DNA of 64,000 bases from Adineta ricciae (taxonomy: Eukaryota > Rotifera > Eurotatoria > Adinetida > Adinetidae): positions 160,941 to 224,940 of the forward strand of contig CAJNOJ010000118.1 of the NCBI GenBank assembly GCA_905250025.1, given 5' to 3'. Positions 56,732-64,000 of the stretch are shown in pieces (the first letter of the stretch is position 1; each line of letters begins with the position of its first letter). The translations under genes were made by a program, and so were the position numbers. The notes beneath the pieces were generated by a model that had not been told where the DNA came from, did no database searches, and worked only from the letters and a program-made list of their open reading frames with translations.

Positions 56732-58302
56732 TCATTTATTTCCAATCCAGTTGCCATCACGATCAAATCGAAAACCGTCAATAGGAAGTGTTTCAGCAAA
56801 AGCATCAGTGCCATCAGCAGCAAAGGCAGCATCATCGTCATATGCGTCATTAACCTTGCTTCGATGAGTACTAGATTGATAATGTGCACTGTCTTCCGCT
56901 GAAAATAAATCAAGATATATAAATTGAGAGATTGAATTTCCATAGTTTAGATCCTTAAAGAACATGTACAGGAATGCTTAGATATATGAGATCTTATTTT
57001 GACGAAGCAACAAATGAAAAATATACTTTGGCAAGCATTATGGAAATGATGAGCTGTCGTTTCTATTAACAAAAGATAGATCCATGAAAAATAAACTTTA
57101 TCCTAGAGTGAGTTTGTATGTAATATATAAGACTTACTGTCCCCTATAGATCCTTTACTCCCTTTAACTCACCTATTCCCTCACCCTCAAGAAGACACTC
57201 TTACGCAATTTTACGAAGTGTGAATACAAATTCCTCACTCACCAGACCAACGTTGTTTTAGTTCTAAGTAAATCAAATTTTTGTTTTTCTTGCGATCGAA
57301 TTCAATCTTTAAGACTCGAAAACAGACGCCTGGCATGATCAGCTCTTCTTCTTCATTTGGATATTCAGACCATTTACTAAGGTCAGCGACGAAGGCGAAT
57401 TTCACTCTCATGATAAATAATGTATTGCCAAATTGTTCTGCTTTTTCACGATTACGACTGCATGATGAAAATCCTTGAAATGATCCATATCCATCCTTTT
57501 TGTTTACCATTTTTTCGTACATTGTAATATGCTCAGCTTGTAGGTCAGCTCCCCGATATAATTCGACGTTCACTTTCATTTTTGTACTGAATGGATCATC
57601 CCATAATAATAAACAGAATGGACCCAATGTTGAAATCTTACTTCGCCAAACTTGATCATTCTCTCGACTTCCAACCAATCGCATAGTTGCATTCAAAGTT
57701 TTATACAAGAAACTTTCCAGTGAATAAAGATAAACACAGCGTTGCCATACTTCTTTTATTTCTTTGTTCCTCTTTTCTCGAAGCAAGCTGGCTATTTCTT
57801 CAGCTTCTCGTTGCTTTCGAATATTTTTACCTTCCATAATAATACCTTTCGCAGCTTTTTCGACGAGGTCAGGTATGATTTCGGGTTTTGTTGAAGGTAG
57901 ATCGAAAGGATCAAGTTTTAAGTATCTCCTTATCTCTATAACGAAGGGTGACACGAAGCCATATTGACCACCGAATGATCGCTCAGACGCAATGGGAAGA
58001 TCCATAAATCGCGCTTCTCGTAAGTGTTTATCGTCTCTCTTACGAATGATTCGTTTGACCGGTCTCTTTTTGTTACTGTCGCTGTTAGATACTTGTACAT
58101 TGTCCGTGAAATCGATATAATATTCATCTAATTCAGCACGCTGTTGCTTGTTCGAGAATGCTTTTTCAATGATCAAATTTTCTACATCTGAATAGTGGCT
58201 CCATTCGGCAGCTTGTTCATCTGACCATGGATTTGAATTCGATTGCCACATCCATTCAACCGTTTTTAATGAATTTGTTGCTGTCAACTTTGCAGATGCC
58301 AT
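56732..58302 (-). CDS. WWE domain plus mono-ADP-ribosyltransferase (ART) protein
   Basis: Exon 1 (58302-57243) and exon 2 (56898-56732) join in phase 1 to 408 residues. Residues about 15-85 are WWE-like (VEWMWQSNSNPWSDEQAAEWSHY, ending in VKRIIRK), a module that binds ADP-ribose units or partners. The C-terminal half has an R-S-E type ART fold: LYRG (Arg about 249), FQGFSSCS (about 274-281) and EEEEL (about 316-320), the last being the E-x-E type catalytic element of arginine-specific transferases. It would transfer ADP-ribose from NAD+ to protein. There is no signal peptide, so intracellular. Exon 2 encodes an acidic tail (DDDAAFAADGTDAF) and is assigned by frame and splice sites only; without it the protein would end soon after RWSG. 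Confidence 0.78.
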
Positions 58303-58467
58303 TAGTTTTCACTTATCAGTGTTCTCTTTGAGGAAAGGTGACTCGATGGCAGTTATTACTGTTATCTATAATATTTAAATTTTGGACTATTGCTGTAAAC
58401 TGTTACTTTATCAAGTTATTTTTTACAGCTAGTTTTAATTAATCTAAATAAAGTTGGCATCATAATT

Positions 58468-58915
58468 GAGTAATCCTCGTCTGAATCCACCCCAAAACTT
58501 GTGGTGCGTCTGAATGTAGTTGTGTTAGAATCAAAACTTGATGCTCTATCAATTTACGCCAGTTTTAGGGTGAGGGTCGCCGTCCATACAAAAAGTGAAA
58601 TTTGTTTTCGCCTATTTTTCGTAACTAAAAATTTTGTAATTCTTATTTGGGTTCGCTTGGAAATTGATGTTGAGTTCAAGCGTGGCTGTTTCGGATTCAA
58701 ATTTTAATTCTCTATTAAATGTTGTGGATGTCGAAGAAATCATCCAGATGGAAAAAATTGTTGGAACAATCCTCGCATCTAGATTTTCGCTTCCCGTAGT
58801 GCTCCTTCCAAACCTAAATCATCTGATAAACATTTACATTTCGAATATGGCGCAATCATATTTAGACGCAGCACAAGTTCTCATAGGGATTAGGGCGATA
58901 AATACTCGAATATAG
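58468..58915. mobile_element. Candidate MITE-like element with imperfect inverted termini
   Basis: The left end (58468-58520, containing AACTTGTGGTGCGTCTGAAT) and the reverse complement of the right end (58860-58913, containing AACTTGTGCTGCGTCTAAAT) align over about 52 bp, with roughly two thirds identity and a near-perfect core. The interior has no convincing coding sequence. No clear target-site duplication was identified. Confidence 0.5.
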
Positions 58916-59320
58916 TGTCAGTTTTCTGGCGTTTTCAGCCAAACAAAAAGAAAGCTCTTACTTAGAAGGATTCCATATGACAGCTTTAATACAAACTCGT
59001 GTAAATCAATGTGACTAGTTACCATTTTATCTTGCACGTATGCGTACGAATATTTTCTTTCCACCATAGATTGAATCTACCTGTGTCGTTTTGTTTGAAA
59101 CTTTTCGCAATGCATGAAGCCATAGAAACAGAACGAGATCATGATAAAATGAAGAAACGCATGTGCGTTCGGTTACTTGGGAGATAATAAAAAAAACAAA
59201 AAAGAGAACAATGCTCTCGCCTGGAAGTTTAATTCGTATAAACGCATTTAAAACATACTAAAAGTAGTTGAAAATAAAGCATTCAACTCCATTAGCACGT
59301 TTCAGATTTCATGGTACGTA

Positions 59321-59960
59321 TTGAATAAGACATTTATCTATGAGTGTAAATCATTCATCGTCGACAATTCGATCGCTTATTACAAAGATTCAGCATCTGT
59401 GTTGACCTTTAATTCACATGTGAATAGATTTCTCAAAACCTTTATAGAAAAATACAATCCGCCATCGGATAACTTCAAAGTTTTAGACATCGCTATGGGC
59501 CAAAAAAGAAATTCCATCTGGCTGGCACAAAAAGGTTATCAAGTAGTGCGATTTGACACTTCGATCGAAGGAATTCAAATCGTCAAATATCAAACTGAAC
59601 GATTCAATCTAAGTAATTTACAATCGTATGTGGCATCAATCGAAGAGTTTCCTTTTGGTTTGGAACAATGGGATTTGATTTTATGTATGTATTTTCCACT
59701 CATAAATCGAACAACCATTGAAGAATGAAGGTCTACTGATTGTAGAGGGTTTTCATTGGGATAGTTTAAGTGGTGAACATCGAATACCGACTGGTGTTAC
59801 TTATAGAACGAATGTAATTCCATCATTATTTTCGAATCTAACAACGATTGTGTACGAAGAACCCGATGATTATAGTGATTTTGGAGATGAAATGACAAAA
59901 GTCATTTGATATGTAGGACAAAAAAACCATTTCTCTGTTTCTCGTGTTAGTTCATAATTA
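59321..59960 (+). pseudogene. Class I SAM-dependent methyltransferase, broken copy
   Basis: SAM-binding motif I reads VLDIAMGQKRNSIWLAQKGY, followed by an acidic residue in RFDTS, then QWDLILCMYFPLI, as in small bacterial-type methyltransferases. The frame stops at about 59726 (RTTIEE then TGA). The next conserved block, KNEGLLIVEGFHWDSL, resumes one frame over at once, so roughly ten residues and the frame are lost. A second block, GVTYRTN...YEEPDDYSDFGDE, ends KVI-TGA-YVGQK, where an Arg codon is expected (CGA to TGA). The start also lacks an ATG. Probably an old bacterial acquisition now dead. Confidence 0.65.
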
Positions 59961-60430
59961 TATGACGCTAAGTCAATAAACTCAACACTGCTATTTATTT
60001 GCTGCAATTGTACGTTGAATGCGATTATATATACAGCACGTAAAAACTTCCTCAATCTTTATTGCTTTCATTGTTGGCATTTGACCCTGTAGAGAGAGAA
60101 GAAACTCGTCGTGAAACGAAGGATTCCCAATGTTGGAAAAGAGAAACAAAATGTTAAAAAACGATAAATTATTTATCGATACGTGTATCGACTCTGATTA
60201 ATTTACTTTTCTGCTCATTGATCAGCATCATCTGCATTTCAGTACGAACCAATACAACTAACCTTGCTGATGATCATCTTTATTATTCCATATAACTATT
60301 GCAATGAATAAAAGAGCAGAAACGAACATCAATCAAAGCAACACAATATAAAGGATGCAAAATAGATAAAGAAGCGTTCATCGAGATACATTTTTTTGTG
60401 ACTAAGTTTCAATTATAGAACATGACTTTC
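59961..60430. other. Intergenic, no gene seen
   Basis: AT-rich spacer between the methyltransferase remnant and the convergent receptor gene. Confidence 0.5.
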
Positions 60431-61497
60431 TCAGTAAATTCTCCCTCGACGACGACGAAATAACTGTTCTCGAAAGAATTTACTGCTCAAAGTAAATATG
60501 AAAAATGTTGTAGCGTGACCAAATGCTGAAATAGTTCCAGTCCAAAAATAAAATAAGTTATCTATGGCTACTTGAAGACTACTCTTGCTTTGCTCTGCTG
60601 TTAATGTTGTGTACCATTGGCCAACAGCATATATAGTTGTTGCTATTGCAATAAATACACATTGTGCAAGCGCCATCCGAAGAAAATGATTGTCACCGCT
60701 CGAACGCTGATTTTCCTCAATCGAATGACTTGCTGTCGGTATAATTCGTCTTTGTCGAACGTGTCGAATTGTCAACAAGGAAAAGATGAGCATCAGCAAA
60801 GCTGGACCTGTGCCATATGTGATCACATGCCAGATTCCAAGAAATATATTGTAGGCTTTGTTTCCAATTGAACAGGTTCGTCGCGGTGATGTAAGAATTT
60901 CATAGAAAACCAACACATGTGCATATGCAAGTTGAGCAACGAGAAATGTTAATGGAATAACCAGACGGGCGATCTTGTAACTGCTCCATCGGCGAACATT
61001 AGCATTGGATGAACTATGTAGAAATCTGCCACGAAATAGAATGGTACTTCTGTCAACAAAAATCTACTCACCGATCAACTGAAGCATGAACAAGAAACCA
61101 AACCGATAATGATCTACAAATATGTCAAGTGGGATTAGAAAAGGCAATGTGATGAAATACATTCCCACCTCCATGTATATGTAAAAAAATATTTAAATTT
61201 GCAAGCTATCAGTGAATCGAGCATTGGATCGATGTTAAAGCCCATTTGTAGAAGTCGAAGTGGCACGTTAATGACAATATAAACGAGTGTCGTGATAGAT
61301 GATGATAGAAAATACATGCAACATGGATTTCGTCTTAACTGTGGTCGTGTAAACACATATATATTCAAGAGATTGCAAACAACACCAAGTACGATGATAA
61401 TCAGGGAACAATACCGCGTCGATATGACAATTATTGAATTGATAGTGTTTATTTCATTTTGAACACTCGCTGAAGTTGTTGTGCTTGATGAAGACAT
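60431..61497 (-). CDS. Rhodopsin-like orphan receptor (bdelloid type) 1
   Basis: Exons 61497-61169, 61113-61072 and 61025-60431 join in frame (both introns phase 2) to 321 residues. The N-terminus is Ser/Thr-rich. TM1 reads LIIIVLGVVCNLLNIYVF, TM2 has CCMYFLSSSITTLVYIV, and the TM3 cysteine is in LIACKFKYFFTYTW. The tiny 42-nt exon 2 encodes SLSVWFLVHASVDR, and exon 3 continues FLHSSSNANVRRWSSYKIA, so the D-R switch sits on the splice junction. TM5 is IWHVITYGTGPALLMLIFSL, and TM7 is the weakly conserved TISAFGHATTFFIFTL without NPxxY. This is the divergent receptor class abundant in bdelloids; the ligand is unknown. Confidence 0.78.
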
Positions 61498-62203
61498 TTT
61501 CTGACAAAATAATGATGCAGTTTAACAAGTATCTCCGTCTTTTCATACCGGCGCGCAAAAGAAAAACAGAATGATTTTCATACTCGAGAAAATTAATGAC
61601 AATAAATTTAACAGCACTTTTTTCTTTTATAAATTAGAAATATTCAAAAGGTGTATTCAATAGGAAAACCAACGGCCAACAAATTTAATGGTACGGTATG
61701 ACAAATGTGACGTCAACTATTTGTGAAAATAGAACCAAAGTTGCACTTATTCTGAACGATCATCATTGCAATATAACGCTAAGCAAATCTAGGTTCGTCG
61801 TTTACGCTAATTTCTTCATCACTTGCCAAAGTAAACACAAAAAAGATCTATGCTACGAAAAGAATAAATATCAGAAGTTATTCTATTCCATCGTTGGCCA
61901 TTTTGCTCATTGAAGATAACTTTGAAGACACATCCAATGGTGTATATTGAATCCTAGTCGTCTAAGAGTTCGGAGAAAGTAGAGTCAAATCATAGACAGA
62001 CGATGACATATGGACACCCTCACCCACACCCATAAGATCGTGATATACATGTGCATCGAACAAGAAAATTCCGAAATAAAACAGAGCAGAACCTAATCAA
62101 GTGCTAATTTGAAGTGATTCTTCGAACCTATAACAAATGTTTAGCAAATTGTTCAATTCATCTTCGATCATGCAGCAAGCGCAAGATAATATTGAATTGA
62201 AGG
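61498..62203. other. Intergenic spacer between two receptor genes
   Basis: Holds the dispersed repeat copy B (61965-62033). A plus-strand frame at 61698-61913 is short and unrecognised. Confidence 0.5.
61965..62033 (+). repeat. Dispersed repeat, copy B
   Basis: Matches copy A at 56540-56607 (AGAGTTCGGAG, AGACGATGACATA and a CAC-rich end). Confidence 0.6.
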
Positions 62204-63249
62204 CTATTGTTTAGACGCGGTTTGTACTTCCGGTGTTATTTGATTATGAATCATTGTTGGTTGTTTGCATTGATTGAAACAGTATAATTTCGATAAGACA
62301 TAAAGAAATTGTCGACGAAAACGCTCAGATGCACACATGTAAATATAAAATGGACTCTGAAAATCAATAGAAAAATAAGCTTTTCGATTTTGAAACAGAA
62401 ATGACAACTTACTGCAAAATAAATATAGTAAATAATGATAATTATATTCAAAATCAACTGAAATTGCCGCTGAATACTGGGATCATTCGTGAAACTTGCA
62501 TTTGTTGCAAGTGCATTTGCAGTTGTATAAGGTAAAAGGGTAAAAACATTGACAATCACTTGAATCAAAACCATGCTTGTCAATTGTTTGTCCAATTCAC
62601 GGCGAACAATTGGTACAGTTCGATAAGCGATTTGTTGGATTTTACGATAAGACAAATAACCAAATGAAGCTGCTACTAGAACTGGAAGATAACCCACCAA
62701 CCCAAGAACAAAAAAATATGCACGATAGTTGTTAAACATCAGATTGTCACTTCCACAACTTGTTGTGTTTGTAGATGATTCAATATAATGATAAAAAACA
62801 ATATATGGAATTCCGTGACATATCCAAAATAAGATAGTGACGATGACGAGACGATGTGCTACTTTGATGTTACTGAATCGTTGCCAACGAGGTTGAGAAC
62901 AAGTAGCAAAGAATTGATCGACTGTTGCCAAGCAAAAACATGTCAGCGATGCGGCAACACACAATTGACTTAGTAAGATTCGAAATTTACAATAAAACAA
63001 CGATGAGGTTGTCCCATCTGTTCCAATTAAAGCAATTATTACGCGCGAAAAGAAAAAGCTAAAGCATAGTTGACCAATATTAAACATTGACATCATTATT
63101 AGATAGAATGCACAGGCATTCTTACGGAAAGTTTCTAAGGACAAGAAGACAATGAGGTTCAGGGCATTTCCAATGATACCAGTGATACAAACAGGTATTC
63201 CACCATAGATAATAATTTGTTTACTTGCCAATGCTAGTGATGCGCCCAT
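62204..63249 (-). CDS. Rhodopsin-like orphan receptor (bdelloid type) 2
   Basis: Exons 63249-62413 and 62356-62204 join in phase 0 to 329 residues. TM1 reads ITGIIGNALNLIVFLSL, TM2 has FYLIMMSMFNIGQL, and the TM3 cysteine is in FYCKFRILLSQLCVAASLTCFCLATVDQFF, where the usual DRY is VDQ-F-F. TM4 includes LVIVTILFWICHG. TM5 is YFFVLGLVGYLPVLVAASF. TM6 is TSMVLIQVIVNVFTLLPY, and TM7 is split by the intron (YYIYFA|SPFYIYMCASERFRRQF), giving SPxxY in place of NPxxY. It lies 707 bp upstream of, and in tandem with, the 60431-61497 receptor, but is too diverged to be a recent duplicate. Confidence 0.82.
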
Positions 63250-63728
63250 TATGAAATGTGAAATAACGAATGAAGACCTTACTGAATTTATATATGTTAA
63301 AAAGCATCGTGTAGTTCTTGGATAAGATTGAATAGCTAATCAAGTATTTATCACATGTAGAGCTTTAGAAAATCAGATAGCATTCCATACTTTGAGAACG
63401 TTTTATAAGCAGTGTTCTCGAAACTCTTGATGTTGAAACCGGAGTGCAATGTAATTAAGTAACTATCATATGATTCACAAGATTCTCGGGTACTCAAAGT
63501 GTCAATTTCACGTCTTATATTTTTCATGCGATTACGAAAATGCTTTCTCTAAAGGAGAAATCCAACGCCGACGGCTTCTGTCAATATTTTCTCTTACGCA
63601 AGCTTTTGAAAAATTTGTTCCAACCATTCATATATATATATATATACATGTATGCGAGTCGCACACTTACGTTTCTGAATTTACTGCGTGTTGATTGATA
63701 CTAAACTGAAATATACACGACTGATAAT
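63250..63728. other. Intergenic spacer with TA microsatellite
   Basis: Divergent promoter region between receptor 2 (-) and the F-box gene (+). Minus-strand ATATATAAATT lies about 35 bp before the receptor ATG. A (TA)n run is at 63631-63646. Confidence 0.5.
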
Positions 63729-64000
63729 ATGTCTTTAGAATTAATTCCTGATGAGATACTTTTACTCATATTCTCTTATCTTCATCAATTTCATCTAATT
63801 TACGCATTCAGTAAACTGAATCAGCGATTCCGACGACTCATCGATCCTCATCTACAAGACATTGATTTATCACAAGATCGCGTAGTCAGCTATCCATTAT
63901 TTCGTTTATGGTGTAAACATATCCTTCCGTCCCATTGCCGAAAGGTTCGAACGCTTAGACTAGCTGGCTTCCATCAAGTGCAACTCTTTTCGCGATACAT
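63729..64000 (+). CDS. F-box protein, cut by the window edge
   Basis: An open frame from ATG 63729 runs off the end without a stop (90 codons). The N-terminus SLELIPDEILLLIFSYLHQF is a clear F-box (Leu-Pro-type core, here IPDEILLLIFSYL), followed by AFSKLNQRFRRLIDPHLQDI. F-box proteins link substrates to SCF ubiquitin ligases. The C-terminal substrate domain (often leucine-rich repeats; RTLRLAGF is suggestive) is outside the window. Confidence 0.7.
   Translation, partial: MSLELIPDEILLLIFSYLHQFHLIYAFSKLNQRFRRLIDPHLQDIDLSQDRVVSYPLFRLWCKHILPSHCRKVRTLRLAGFHQVQLFSRY

Noticed and set aside
60917..61134. The receptor at 60431-61497 as a pseudogene
   Set aside because: It first looked frame-broken. 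A 42-nt exon with two phase-2 introns restores a continuous receptor.
63631..63646. (TA)n run as a promoter or repeat of interest
   Set aside because: Short microsatellite in AT-rich DNA, expected by chance.
1..64000. CRISPR arrays, rRNA genes, integrated viral genes or full retrotransposons
   Set aside because: None seen on either strand: no regular repeat-spacer pattern, no rRNA cores, and no reverse transcriptase, integrase or capsid motifs.

Overview
The window looks like nuclear DNA of a bdelloid rotifer (Adineta/Rotaria-like). This is inferred from content, not from a database search. The sequence is AT-rich, genes are close together on both strands, and introns are mostly about 45-65 bp with GT..AG ends and often phase 1. 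The gene set fits: a eukaryotic-type RNA-dependent RNA polymerase, several divergent rhodopsin-like receptors, EGF/PAN/LDLa-type secreted proteins, a WWE ADP-ribosyltransferase, and bacterial-looking metabolic genes that carry introns (ene-reductase, type II thioesterase, a dead methyltransferase). Exon models below were built by hand; reading frame was checked across each stated junction.

Layout. 0.4-1.8 kb (+): SLC18 vesicular amine transporter pseudogene. 2.0 kb: tRNA-like gene with a Pol III terminator. 2.5-3.75 kb (+): old yellow enzyme. 4.4-6.6 kb (+): EGF-domain single-pass membrane protein. 6.8-8.2 kb (-): secreted PAN-like protein. 9.6-10.6 kb (+): alpha-arrestin 1. 10.6-11.3 kb (-): receptor pseudogene. 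12.25 kb (+): small cysteine-rich secreted protein. 12.6-13.2 kb (-): LDLa-like remnant. 14.0-14.35 kb: GGAATTCC-rich repeat. 14.4-16.5 kb: two divergent orphan genes around a perfect hairpin. 17.9-20.6 kb (+): dynamin-like GTPase. 20.6-21.7 kb (-): amine-type receptor. 22.1-23.5 kb (-): SK-type potassium channel. 23.9-25.8 kb (-): death-effector/transmembrane/NHL protein. 26.0-30.6 kb (-): RNA-dependent RNA polymerase. 31.2 kb (-): small secreted propeptide.

31.65 kb (+): copy 1 of a small secreted-protein family, next to the only ambiguous base. 32.0-49.1 kb (+): a giant many-exon dynein heavy chain-like gene whose main ATPase sites look destroyed. 49.1-51.1 kb: empty. 51.1-52.6 kb (+): peptide-type receptor. 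52.8-53.9 kb (-): type II thioesterase with a probable GC-AG intron. 55.1-56.2 kb (+): alpha-arrestin 2, followed by broken copy 2 of the secreted family. 56.7-58.3 kb (-): WWE/ART protein. 58.5-58.9 kb: element with inverted termini. 59.3-59.95 kb (+): methyltransferase pseudogene. 60.4-61.5 and 62.2-63.2 kb (-): two more receptors. 63.73 kb to the edge (+): F-box protein.

There are no operons; neighbours mostly act independently. Recurring themes are signalling (four intact receptors and two PPxY arrestins), RNA silencing (RdRP), and degraded genes of at least four kinds. The most unusual items are the motor-dead dynein-like gene, the DED-TM-NHL architecture and the divergent orphan pair.
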